64,000 bases of DNA from CAYMAZ01 sp964428185 (GTDB lineage Bacteria > Bacteroidota > Bacteroidia > Bacteroidales > DTU049), in NCBI GenBank assembly GCA_964428185.1, contig CAYRXH010000001.1, positions 1-64,000 on the forward strand, in the 5' to 3' direction. The position numbers and the translations under genes are program-made. Below the pieces are notes generated by a model, which saw only the letters and a program-made list of their open reading frames with translations, made no database searches and was not told the origin of the DNA. Position 1 is the first letter of the stretch, and every line of letters starts with the position of its first letter. Shown piece by piece: positions 9,177 through 16,777 of this stretch.

Positions 9177-9782
9177 CTATTTCATGGCTTTTGTTACTTT
9201 TTTTGTAATTCTTGCTGCAGTTCTCCTGCCGCACTTTTTTGCCAGATCAGAAAACACAGATTCATCCAGCCCTTTGTGCCTATATTCAGTATTATCCTTA
9301 TTACTACCTAAAATATAATCTCCAACATTTCTGTTGTTTGTCAGTTTCTCTTCTTTTGATACGCCGGCCCAACCAGAGCTCACTTTTTTGCCATTTCTGT
9401 AAAGTGTATATTCAGCATCCGCATCGCATGAGTGTAACTGATAAGTCTGCCCATTATATGGGGATGAAGAATCATCAACTGTGGAGCTGCTGATTGTCTC
9501 TTTAAGACTGAACTCTGTGATAAGAAGAACAAATTCACTCTGTGCGTCTTCAGTCAATGTGACTCCCATTTGAACCAGTTCTTCTTCCAAACCTTCCATA
9601 AAGAGTTTTTTGTATTCTTCTGCTGATGCATAATCAATGTATTTGGAAGATGAAGGTCTTCCGATAAGCGGAGTTTCCCTGAATTCTATCCTCATGGTAC
9701 AAGTCCCTTCAACATTCCTGCTAAGATAACATGATTGAAGAAACACTGAAAAGATGATAATACAAAGTAAAGGTTTGTTCAT
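9177..9782 (-). CDS. Putative lipoprotein of unknown function
   Basis: A 201-residue predicted lipoprotein. The signal peptide MNKPLLCIIIFSVFLQSC ends in a lipobox with Cys18. I chose the start at 9782 because the longer frame from 9851 would run through the promoter element at 9798-9805. The mature part has a region of mixed alpha/beta character with a conserved-looking GLEEELVQMGVTLTEDAQSE segment, a Ser-rich linker, and a basic C terminus (CGRRTAARITKKVTKAMK). I do not recognise the family. It is transcribed divergently from the radical SAM lipoprotein cassette; whether it belongs to it is unknown. Confidence 0.7.
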   Translation of the reverse strand: MNKPLLCIIIFSVFLQSCYLSRNVEGTCTMRIEFRETPLIGRPSSSKYIDYASAEEYKKLFMEGLEEELVQMGVTLTEDAQSEFVLLITEFSLKETISSSTVDDSSSPYNGQTYQLHSCDADAEYTLYRNGKKVSSGWAGVSKEEKLTNNRNVGDYILGSNKDNTEYRHKGLDESVFSDLAKKCGRRTAARITKKVTKAMK

Positions 9783-9797
9783 ACAATATTTTTTCAA

Positions 9798-9805
9798 CAA
9801 AACTA
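9798..9805 (-). promoter_or_regulatory. -7 promoter element of the 9177-9782 lipoprotein gene
   Basis: TAGTTTTG on the minus strand, matching TAnnTTTG, 15 bases before the ATG at 9782. This short distance recurs at several minus-strand genes of the window. Confidence 0.5.
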
Positions 9806-9880
9806 ACAAATTATAAAATAGTTTATTGTGGAAAATCTTAAAAATAAACATCTATTCATGTACTTTTTCAAAAATTATAG

Positions 9881-9888
9881 TACTTTTA
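9881..9888 (+). promoter_or_regulatory. Possible -7 element of the rSAM/lipoprotein cassette
   Basis: TACTTTTA differs from TAnnTTTG only in the last base. If used, transcription would start near 9895, which would make the ATG at 9908 rather than 9890 the first start. It would serve the four same-strand genes 9908-11979. Confidence 0.4.
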
Positions 9889-9907
9889 CATGATTAATCC
9901 ATATTGT

Positions 9908-10147
9908 ATGAAAAATATCAGATTTAAAATTTCACTCAGGTTTGCAGGATTTCTGGCTGCTCTTGTTATGTTGTTGCTTGGCACATTGTCATGCAGAAAT
10001 AATAAGCCTGTTACAAAATATGGACCTCCTCCTTCAACTTATGAATCTGAACCCATGACAAAATATGGTGTCCCAGTTGATCATATTGACACTCCGAATA
10101 CAAAATATGGAGTTCCGGTTGACAGAACAGAAAAAAATCATTCATAA
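9908..10147 (+). CDS. Short lipoprotein with three KYG(V/P)P motifs, putative rSAM substrate 1
   Basis: A 79-residue predicted lipoprotein. The basic N terminus and hydrophobic core (FAGFLAALVMLLLGTLSC) end in a lipobox with Cys29. The mature peptide is only about 50 residues and contains three evenly spaced repeats: TKYGPPPS, TKYGVPVD and TKYGVPVD. It is the first of three similar short lipoproteins directly upstream of a radical SAM/SPASM gene. That arrangement resembles the rSAM/lipoprotein systems of Bacteroides (NCBIfam TIGR04133/TIGR04134 as I recall them), whose lipoproteins carry a single YG(T/V)P-type motif. I infer that the repeats are the modified core. ATG 9890 is an alternative start. 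Confidence 0.75.
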   Translation: MKNIRFKISLRFAGFLAALVMLLLGTLSCRNNKPVTKYGPPPSTYESEPMTKYGVPVDHIDTPNTKYGVPVDRTEKNHS

Positions 10148-10165
10148 AGATATAAATTGAATTAT

Positions 10166-10534
10166 ATGAAAAAGATTAGCCTGAAGATTATAACATTGAG
10201 AATTAGATTATTGCAAAAAATTCTGACAGTGATTGGTATTACTGCAATTATCAGTTCCTGTGCCTCAGGCCCTGACGACTCAGACGAAGGAGGGCAGGAC
10301 AGTGTGATTACAACTGATGTTATTCAGCAGGATAGTTTGCCTCCATCTGATACTATTGTGAACACATCTGAACCTGTTTCTCAGGAACCTCCAAAGCAGA
10401 ATAATACTCCTCCTGTTGTCCCTGATGTGAACAAGCCTGATCATCCAATGACCAAATACGGAGTTCCTGTTGATGACGATGATTTCAAAGCCAGATACGG
10501 TGTTCCCATGCCTTCTGATGTTGACAGAATCTGA
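10166..10534 (+). CDS. Short lipoprotein with two YGVP motifs, putative rSAM substrate 2
   Basis: A 122-residue predicted lipoprotein. The N-terminal signal has basic residues (LKIITLRIRLLQK) and a lipobox IISSC with Cys32. A Pro/Ser/Asp-rich, probably unstructured linker of about 65 residues follows, and the C terminus carries TKYGVPVD and ARYGVPMP. The motif spacing and linker suggest the tyrosine-bearing tail is held away from the membrane. It starts 18 bases after the first lipoprotein gene. The TTG at 10157 is a poorer start. Role as radical SAM substrate is inferred from position and shared motifs. Confidence 0.75.
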   Translation: MKKISLKIITLRIRLLQKILTVIGITAIISSCASGPDDSDEGGQDSVITTDVIQQDSLPPSDTIVNTSEPVSQEPPKQNNTPPVVPDVNKPDHPMTKYGVPVDDDDFKARYGVPMPSDVDRI

Positions 10535-10547
10535 TCATACCGGTGTT

Positions 10548-10877
10548 GTGAAGACGATAAACAGTGTTTTTATTCGATTTCGCATTTTTTGTCTTTCCAG
10601 ATTCATCGTGTTATTAAGTTTTCCTTTTCTCTTTTTTTTCTGCCGCAATATTTACAAATCTCCTGATGGAAAACCGGTATATCAACCCCGGACTGACTTT
10701 CCATCTTCAGATACTATTCTTGCAGATACAGCTGTTCCTGATCCTGTGTTTTATGATCCCCGGCCGCAATGTGATTATGGAGTTATTTATATTGATTCAC
10801 TTCCTGATCCTGTATTTTTTGATCCGATACCTGTTGCAGAATATGGAGTTTACCCAAATTTGACCCTCGACGAATAA
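10548..10877 (+). CDS. Short lipoprotein with diverged YGV motifs, putative rSAM substrate 3
   Basis: A likely 109-residue lipoprotein starting at GTG 10548. The N terminus (FIRFRIFCLSRFIVLLSF) resembles the signal peptides of the two upstream lipoproteins, and the lipobox FFFC places Cys32 at the same position as in substrate 2. The mature part has two copies of a PDPVF(Y/F)DP segment, each followed by a YGV motif: CDYGVIYID and AEYGVYPN. No ATG lies close to the signal peptide; the frame is open back to 10470, but that start would put about 26 non-signal residues in front and overlap the upstream gene. The start codon is therefore uncertain. Its stop is 16 bases before the radical SAM gene. 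Confidence 0.68.
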   Translation: MKTINSVFIRFRIFCLSRFIVLLSFPFLFFFCRNIYKSPDGKPVYQPRTDFPSSDTILADTAVPDPVFYDPRPQCDYGVIYIDSLPDPVFFDPIPVAEYGVYPNLTLDE

Positions 10878-10893
10878 ACTAATTTACCTACAA

Positions 10894-11979
10894 ATGCGAA
10901 CACCAAGATTGAGTGTCAGAAAAAGACTTGCACTGCATTTTCATTCAAGATATGTCAGACTGAAAGCCAAAACCCACGAACTGAGTTATTTTTTCTGGGA
11001 GTGCACTTCAAGATGTAATATTACTTGTCTTCATTGTGGCAGTGACTGTCAGATAATACAGGATGCACCTGATATGCCGGCTGATGATTTTCTGAAGGTG
11101 GCAAAAAGCGTTGCAGGAAGATACAATCCTCAAAAAGTAATGATTGTGGTTACCGGTGGAGAACCTCTTGTCAGAAAGGATTTACCCGAAGTAGGAATGA
11201 AACTGAAGCAAATGGGGTTTCCTTGGGGAATGGTAAGCAACGGCTGGGCGATGACACCTGAATTATTCAGAAAGCTCAGAGATTCTGGCTTGAGATCAGC
11301 TACTATAAGTCTCGATGGGATGAAAGAGAATCATGACTGGCTGAGGGGAAGGCAGGGATCTTTTGAACGGGCTGTTGAGGCAATTAAACTACTTGCTGCA
11401 GAAAACAATATGGTGTATGACGTGGTGACCTGTGTGAATCAAAGAAATATTTCTGAACTTGATCAGGTGAAAGAGTTGCTTATTGGCATTGGAGTTAAAC
11501 GCTGGAGACTTTTTATGATTGATCCCATAGGAAGAGCTGCCCAGAACCCTGAACTTATGCTTAGTGATCAGCAATTCAGAGGCTTGTTGAATTATATTAT
11601 GAAAAACAGAGCTGAAGGAAGAATTCAGGCGTCATTTGGTTGTGATGGTTTTTTGGGTGAATGGGAAGGACTTGTAAGAAATGGTCTGTTTTTCTGCAGA
11701 GCGGGGATACAGGTTGGTTCAGTCCTTGCCAACGGTGATATTGGAGCTTGTCCCAATATTCACAGGGGTCTTGTGCAGGGAAACATCTACAAGGATGATT
11801 TTCTCGATGTATGGGACAATCGCTTTGAAGAGTATCGTAACAGAAAATTACTGAAAACAGGGATATGCAAGGATTGTAAGCAATGGAAATATTGCAGGGG
11901 TGAAGGGATGCATTTGAGGCAACCCGGAAATCCTGATCCTATCTGTTGCCATTTTAACAGATTGTATTCATCGAAGTGA
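10894..11979 (+). CDS. Radical SAM/SPASM peptide-modifying enzyme of an rSAM/lipoprotein system
   Basis: A 361-residue radical SAM enzyme. The SAM-binding [4Fe-4S] cluster motif is CNITCLHC (Cys41, Cys45, Cys48), followed by GSDC and the GGEP-type motif VTGGEPLVRKDL. The C terminus is a SPASM domain with cysteines for auxiliary clusters: Cys268 (FFCRAG), Cys286 (GACPN), Cys325/Cys328/Cys334 (CKDCKQWKYC) and two more near residue 352 (ICC). Such enzymes make C-C, C-O or C-S crosslinks or epimerise residues in ribosomally made peptides. The three upstream lipoproteins with repeated YGV motifs are the obvious substrates. The sequence FFWECTSRCNITCLHCGSDC fits the rSAM_w_lipo type. No protease, transporter or RRE gene is adjacent. 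Confidence 0.88.
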   Translation: MRTPRLSVRKRLALHFHSRYVRLKAKTHELSYFFWECTSRCNITCLHCGSDCQIIQDAPDMPADDFLKVAKSVAGRYNPQKVMIVVTGGEPLVRKDLPEVGMKLKQMGFPWGMVSNGWAMTPELFRKLRDSGLRSATISLDGMKENHDWLRGRQGSFERAVEAIKLLAAENNMVYDVVTCVNQRNISELDQVKELLIGIGVKRWRLFMIDPIGRAAQNPELMLSDQQFRGLLNYIMKNRAEGRIQASFGCDGFLGEWEGLVRNGLFFCRAGIQVGSVLANGDIGACPNIHRGLVQGNIYKDDFLDVWDNRFEEYRNRKLLKTGICKDCKQWKYCRGEGMHLRQPGNPDPICCHFNRLYSSK

Positions 11980-12025
11980 TATGTTTGATCATTTCATAAT
12001 TATTCCTGACACAATTTTTTTTATG

Positions 12026-12033
12026 TAATTTTG
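12026..12033 (+). promoter_or_regulatory. -7 promoter element of the 12059 lipoprotein gene
   Basis: TAATTTTG, a perfect TAnnTTTG match 25 bases before the ATG at 12059. It suggests the genes from 12059 to 15310 form a unit separate from the radical SAM cassette. Confidence 0.55.
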
Positions 12034-12058
12034 TTATTCAATCTCACTGATAGAATCT

Positions 12059-13267
12059 ATGAATCGAATAAAAACTTCAGTTTTATTTCTGCCTGTCTGG
12101 GTTATGCTGTTTTTTTTATCTGCTTGCAAGACCGGACCCGGTGATCAGGACACAACAATTGAATGCACATTCCTTTTTAGCAGGGGAGAAATCATTTATC
12201 TTGATGAAATTTTGGTGTATGATAGGGTACGGGTAGATTCTGCAGGTCTTGATGAAAACGGATTCTGTTCTTTCTCTTTTGAGGTTTTTGATGCTGGTAT
12301 CTACTGGCTTGGAAATTCTGATGATAATTATATTACACTTGTTGTTGAACCCGGACAGGAGGTGAAACTGGAGGGTGATATCAGAAATCTCCCGGCAACA
12401 TATTCAGTATCAGGGTCTCAGGGATCTGAGAGTCTGTATATGCTTCACAAATATACTCTGACAAACTATGCCAGGCTGGATTCTCTTGCCGCGATATGGC
12501 AAAGCAGAATGTACAATGATGACAAACTTGAACTGAGAGATTCACTTGACAGTGTGGCATTGACAGTATATCAGGACCAGACTGCATTTGTTGAGCAGTT
12601 TGTCAGAAACAATATGCAGTCGCTTGCTGCAATTATCGCGTTATATCAGACATTTGGAAGAATACTAGTTTTGGATGAATTTGAATATATCAGGCTTTTT
12701 GAGGAGCTTGCTCAAAGTCTGAAAGAAAAGTATCCTTCCAATCAACATGTTAATGAGTTGAATGCTAGGGTAGAAAAGAATAAAGTTTTGCTTAAGGAGA
12801 AAGAAGAAATTATGAAAAGGCTTCAACCGGGAAATCCTGTTCCTGCCTTGAGTTTGCCCGATATGAGAGGCGCACCGGTTTCAGTATCAGATTACAAAGG
12901 ATTTGTCATACTGATTTATTTCTGGCAGTCAAACAACCCCCTATGTCGCAAAATGAATCTGCAACTGGCTGATCTCAATAAAATGCATTCTGCCAGAGGT
13001 TTTTTACTGTATGCAGTATCATTTGATAATGATCCTGATGTATGGAAGAAGGCTGTGAATCTTGATAAACTTCCAGGCATCCACGTCAATGATCAGAGAG
13101 AATGGAGTTCGCCTATTGTGAAAATGTTCAATATACCTGATCTTCCTTATTCTGTTCTTGTTGACAGGGATGGGCTGATTGTAGGGAATAATCTCAGTCT
13201 GGCAGATATTAATACAAAACTTTATGAATTACTGCCTTTCAGAAGAGAAGCACAAACTCAGGAGTAG
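12059..13267 (+). CDS. DUF4369/thioredoxin-fold lipoprotein with degenerate CXXC
   Basis: A 402-residue predicted lipoprotein. The lipobox is LSAC near residue 23. An N-terminal DUF4369-type beta domain runs to about residue 120, then an all-helical linker, then an AhpC/TSA-TlpA-like thioredoxin fold from about residue 255 (GNPVPALSLPDMRGAPVSVS). The redox motif is not WCGPC but SNNPLC: the first Cys is replaced by Asn293 and only Cys296 remains. Disulfide exchange of the usual kind is therefore unlikely. The preserved cis-Pro region (IPDLPYSVLVDRDGLIV) shows that the fold is intact. It overlaps the next gene by 44 bases. Confidence 0.82.
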   Translation: MNRIKTSVLFLPVWVMLFFLSACKTGPGDQDTTIECTFLFSRGEIIYLDEILVYDRVRVDSAGLDENGFCSFSFEVFDAGIYWLGNSDDNYITLVVEPGQEVKLEGDIRNLPATYSVSGSQGSESLYMLHKYTLTNYARLDSLAAIWQSRMYNDDKLELRDSLDSVALTVYQDQTAFVEQFVRNNMQSLAAIIALYQTFGRILVLDEFEYIRLFEELAQSLKEKYPSNQHVNELNARVEKNKVLLKEKEEIMKRLQPGNPVPALSLPDMRGAPVSVSDYKGFVILIYFWQSNNPLCRKMNLQLADLNKMHSARGFLLYAVSFDNDPDVWKKAVNLDKLPGIHVNDQREWSSPIVKMFNIPDLPYSVLVDRDGLIVGNNLSLADINTKLYELLPFRREAQTQE

Positions 13268-14549
13268 AGTCCTTGTGTTGTTGTTCTTCTGTTTTGCTTC
13301 AGTATTTGTGAAAGCTCAGGATATTAGTATTGCTGCTGATAATGATAATGTTATTAATAACAGGCAGATTCCCAGTCAACCTGATTCGGGCGGAATTGTA
13401 CAAAAGGCTGTTCAGCTTGCTCAAAGTATGCATGAAAAGGCACGAAATTATTATGAAATCAGACAGCGCAATATGTTTATTCTGCCCATGGTATCCTGGA
13501 ACAATTATGATCGCTGGTATCAGGGGATTTGTGTTTTTTCCAATCCTGTTGCAAAGAAAAGACTCAACTATACTTTCTGTCCATCCTGGTCATTTTCAAC
13601 GTCTTCTTTTCTGATTTCAGGAAAGATTTCTTATTTGGCACTAGGCAATGAAACGGGAAGATATATTAACCCTGAATTTTCATTCAGATCATATAGCTAT
13701 GACCGGGCAACAGGCTTATCACCTGATTATTTGTCATTGCATCCGGGCACTGAATTTTTTTTCGGATATGGTGATTCTGTCAGAACCGGAATCAATGTTA
13801 AACTGAAATATCACCATGTTTTTCAGAAACATCTGGTTTGGAATCCAACTCTTGGGCTATATCAGGCTGAGGATAGGAGTTATAATGTATTTCAGGTTCT
13901 TGTAAAAACACATTTGCTCAGATTTGCTGATGAAAATAAGCAGACACTGAATCTGGAAATGAATAGGGTGATGGGAAAAATTTCACTAACGGAAGAACAT
14001 GTTTTCAGAATGGTCAATCCAAAAAAAAGGCTCTATTTCAGGCTTTTTGCCGGGGCATTTCTTTATTCCCAGCTCCCCTCTGACATTGATTATAGGTTTA
14101 GATTGTCAGGGGTGAATGGCAGTGATGATTATATGTATGAATTGCCTTTTTTTGGCAGAAGTGAACCAGATTTCAATATGCTTTCAGGCCAGATGTATCC
14201 TTTTGATGGGTATTTTAAAACACCCACACCCCTTGGTCAGACATGGAACTGGCTGATAGCTGTAAATCTACGGGCTGATCTTCCGGGAATTCTTCCTGTG
14301 CAGTTTTATTTTGATGCAGGGACTTACAGTGATGCCAAAGTTATAGTTCCATCATCCAGCGGTATTCCATGGAATGCAGGTCTTGTTGTGACAATTAGAA
14401 AAGATATTGCTGAAATTTATATACCTTTGTTTTTTTCAAATGATATCCGGGATGTTTTTGAACTCAACAATGTAAATTTCCTCAGGAGGATAACATGGAT
14501 GGTTCGCTTTGATAAACTTTCAATCACCGAATTGTTAAAGAAAAAATGA
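13224..14549 (+). CDS. Exported beta-barrel-like protein of unknown function
   Basis: A 441-residue exported protein with a signal peptide (RVLVLLFFCFASVFVKAQ). After a short linker the sequence alternates in the manner of outer-membrane strands, rich in aromatic residues. The stretch ILPMVSWNNYDRWYQGICVF resembles the start of the C-terminal barrel found on some Bacteroidota M1-type metallopeptidases, but no peptidase domain or HEXXH is present here. It begins inside the upstream lipoprotein gene and overlaps lpxH by 4 bases (ATGA), so it is translated in a unit with them. I propose an outer-membrane barrel, low certainty on function. Confidence 0.7.
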   Translation: MNYCLSEEKHKLRSRVLVLLFFCFASVFVKAQDISIAADNDNVINNRQIPSQPDSGGIVQKAVQLAQSMHEKARNYYEIRQRNMFILPMVSWNNYDRWYQGICVFSNPVAKKRLNYTFCPSWSFSTSSFLISGKISYLALGNETGRYINPEFSFRSYSYDRATGLSPDYLSLHPGTEFFFGYGDSVRTGINVKLKYHHVFQKHLVWNPTLGLYQAEDRSYNVFQVLVKTHLLRFADENKQTLNLEMNRVMGKISLTEEHVFRMVNPKKRLYFRLFAGAFLYSQLPSDIDYRFRLSGVNGSDDYMYELPFFGRSEPDFNMLSGQMYPFDGYFKTPTPLGQTWNWLIAVNLRADLPGILPVQFYFDAGTYSDAKVIVPSSSGIPWNAGLVVTIRKDIAEIYIPLFFSNDIRDVFELNNVNFLRRITWMVRFDKLSITELLKKK

Positions 14550-15310
14550 GTACACTGAGAAATTCTGTTTATTTTGTGTCTGATATGCATTTTGGAATTC
14601 CTGACAGAATATCCTCCTCCATACGTGAAGCAAAGTTTGTCAGATGGCTTGAAATGATCAGAAGAGATGCATCCGATATTTACATAATGGGAGATCTTTT
14701 TGATTTCTGGTTTGAATGGAAACATGTTGTACCTAAAGGATATATCAGACTTCTGGGCAAAATTTCAGAATTGTCTCAGCAAGGGATCAGGTTTCATTTT
14801 TTTACAGGGAATCATGATATGTGGATGTTTTCATATTTTAAGGATGAGTTTGGAGCAACAATTTACCGGAATGATTTGAAAATAGAAATTCATGGGAAAA
14901 GATTATATCTTTCTCATGGTGATGGACTGGGACCAGGTGATAACGGATATAAACTGATCAGGAAAATATTCAGAAATACATTGGCCCAATGGATATATGC
15001 ACGTTTACATCCAAATTTTGCTGTGTGGCTTGCTTTGTTTTTCAGCAGAAAAAGCCGTTATGCAAATCAGAAACGTAACAGTGTCAATGAAAGAAGGGAG
15101 AGAAAACTGACAGACAATCAGATTGTTCATTCAAAAAAAGTGCTTTTATCAGAACACATTGATTTTTTCATTTTCGGCCATCAACACAGTCCTTTGTATG
15201 AAGAAATTTCAGAGGGCAGTATTCTGATCAATATCGGAAACTGGCTGCATGATTATACCTATCTCCGGATGAATGATGGAGTTGTAGAACAACTTGTTTT
15301 TAAGGAGTAA
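14546..15310 (+). CDS. lpxH: UDP-2,3-diacylglucosamine pyrophosphatase LpxH
   Basis: A 254-residue calcineurin-like phosphoesterase that hydrolyses UDP-2,3-diacylglucosamine to lipid X in lipid A synthesis, at the inner membrane face. All metallophosphoesterase motifs are visible: SDMHFG, GDLFDFWFEW, GNHDMW, SHGDG and FGHQHSP. The hydrophobic and basic insertion between residues 145 and 185 is typical of LpxH. It overlaps the previous gene by ATGA and converges on fabZ-lpxC-lpxD, other lipid A genes, which strengthens the call. Confidence 0.9.
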   Translation: MSTLRNSVYFVSDMHFGIPDRISSSIREAKFVRWLEMIRRDASDIYIMGDLFDFWFEWKHVVPKGYIRLLGKISELSQQGIRFHFFTGNHDMWMFSYFKDEFGATIYRNDLKIEIHGKRLYLSHGDGLGPGDNGYKLIRKIFRNTLAQWIYARLHPNFAVWLALFFSRKSRYANQKRNSVNERRERKLTDNQIVHSKKVLLSEHIDFFIFGHQHSPLYEEISEGSILINIGNWLHDYTYLRMNDGVVEQLVFKE

Positions 15311-15332
15311 GATCAGATAAAGAAAGCGGATA

Positions 15333-15818
15333 CTATTTCTCAGGCTTTCTTACAATAGATGCCAGCATCTCGGCTTCAACAGCTACTTCGCCAGCCACCC
15401 AGCCCTTGCCTTTCATATGACACAGTCCTCTGCGGATTGGGGAAACAAGTTCAAGGTCAAAAATGATGGTGTCTCCGGGTACAATTTTTTTGCGAAATTT
15501 GACGCCATCAATTTTCATAAAATAAGTGAGATAATTCTCGGGGTCCGGAACAGTACTCAGAATGAAAATTCCACCTGTCTGGGCCATGGCTTCAATCTGA
15601 ATGACACCGGGAAAAACAGGTTCATCGGGGAAGTGTCCCACAAAGAACGACTCATTCATTGTTACATTTTTAATTCCGGTAACACCTGTTTCACGCAGTT
15701 CAGTGATTTTATCAACAAATAAAAATGGAGGTCTGTGTGGCAGCAGCCTCATAATTCCATTTACATCATGGACTGGGGGGATTTCCGGATTATATACCGG
15801 AATTCTTTCTGTTGTCAT
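15333..15818 (-). CDS. fabZ: 3-hydroxyacyl-ACP dehydratase FabZ
   Basis: A 161-residue hot-dog-fold dehydratase that removes water from 3-hydroxyacyl-ACP in fatty acid synthesis. Catalytic His62 lies in GHFPDEPVFPGV and Glu76 in IQIEAMAQTGG. The first about 15 residues (IPVYNPEIPPVHDVNGIMRL) correspond to the linker by which FabZ is fused to LpxC in most Bacteroidota. Here it is a separate frame that starts inside the lpxC stop codon (ATGA), so the two are probably translationally coupled. Confidence 0.94.
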   Translation of the reverse strand: MTTERIPVYNPEIPPVHDVNGIMRLLPHRPPFLFVDKITELRETGVTGIKNVTMNESFFVGHFPDEPVFPGVIQIEAMAQTGGIFILSTVPDPENYLTYFMKIDGVKFRKKIVPGDTIIFDLELVSPIRRGLCHMKGKGWVAGEVAVEAEMLASIVRKPEK

Positions 15819-16732
15819 ATTCCGTTCATTAAATGTTTACGAATGATTTTGGCAAAATCAGTATTTGTTTTATGCCCCGGTCGATGGGCAATAACATGTC
15901 CATAAAACGGGATGCCTACCAGGGTGAGATCACCCAGAATGTCTACAAGTTTATGTCTTGCAGGCTCATTTTCAAAGCGTAGATCTACATTGTTAAGAAT
16001 TCCTTCTTTGAGAACCTTGATATCGGGCATATTAAAATACTGAATCAATCGTTGCTGTTCATCATCTGAGATGACATGATCTATGAAAATGATTGCATTC
16101 TGAAGATCGCCCCCTTTAATAAGCCCGTGTTTCAACATTGGCTCAATTTCATGAAGAAAAGCAAAAGTACGGGCAGGGGCAAACTGATCAGCAAACTCAT
16201 CAATATTGTTCATTGTTACTTTTTGGGGCGGAATAATCTGGGATTTGTAATCAATGGTACATGAGATTTTAAATTCATTGCAAGGTTCAATTGAAATGTG
16301 AACATCTTTTTCAGCGTTGTAAATTTCAAACACTTTATTGATGTGAAAAACCTTTTTTTCATCTTCCAGTTCAATGATTCCGGCACTTTTTAAGAGTTCA
16401 ACATATCCGCTTGCGCTGCCGTCAATGATGGGTATTTCCTCGCAATTGATTTCAATGCAAATATTATCAATATCCATTCCGGAGATTGCAGCAAGCAAAT
16501 GTTCAATAGTCTTCACAGTGACATAGCCGTTGCTGATGGTAGTTCCGCGTGATGTGTCTGTTACAAAATCTGCGATCGCCTGAATTGTATTATCGCCTGC
16601 TAGGTCTGTTCTGATAAAGCGGATACCCTGCCCTGCTTTGGCAGGTAAAAACCTTAAATGAACCTCATTGCCGGTATGCAGACCTTTGCCATGCAGTTCC
16701 CTGACACAACCTATGGTTTTTTGTTTCTCCAT
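15815..16732 (-). CDS. lpxC: UDP-3-O-acyl-N-acetylglucosamine deacetylase LpxC
   Basis: A 305-residue Zn2+ deacetylase catalysing the committed step of lipid A synthesis. Zinc ligands are His78 (TIEHLLAA), His260 and Asp264 (HKLVDILGDL); the catalytic base region GHVIAHRPGHKTN is intact. The protein stops after RKHLMNGI, exactly where Bacteroidota orthologues usually continue into FabZ. It lies 45 bases after lpxD in an lpxD-lpxC-fabZ operon. Confidence 0.94.
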   Translation of the reverse strand: MEKQKTIGCVRELHGKGLHTGNEVHLRFLPAKAGQGIRFIRTDLAGDNTIQAIADFVTDTSRGTTISNGYVTVKTIEHLLAAISGMDIDNICIEINCEEIPIIDGSASGYVELLKSAGIIELEDEKKVFHINKVFEIYNAEKDVHISIEPCNEFKISCTIDYKSQIIPPQKVTMNNIDEFADQFAPARTFAFLHEIEPMLKHGLIKGGDLQNAIIFIDHVISDDEQQRLIQYFNMPDIKVLKEGILNNVDLRFENEPARHKLVDILGDLTLVGIPFYGHVIAHRPGHKTNTDFAKIIRKHLMNGI

Positions 16733-16777
16733 GTCGGCTGCAAAAATACAATAATTGTTGAAACGAAAAGGAATTTT

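Noticed and set aside
10470..10547. An ATG at 10470 as the start of the third lipoprotein
   Set aside because: It would add 26 residues before the signal peptide and overlap the upstream gene by 65 bases; a start at 10548 gives a normal lipoprotein signal.
15320..15351. AAGAAAGC / GCTTTCTT hairpin as a terminator between lpxH and fabZ
   Set aside because: The right arm lies within the fabZ coding end and the loop is 16 bases; too weak to call.
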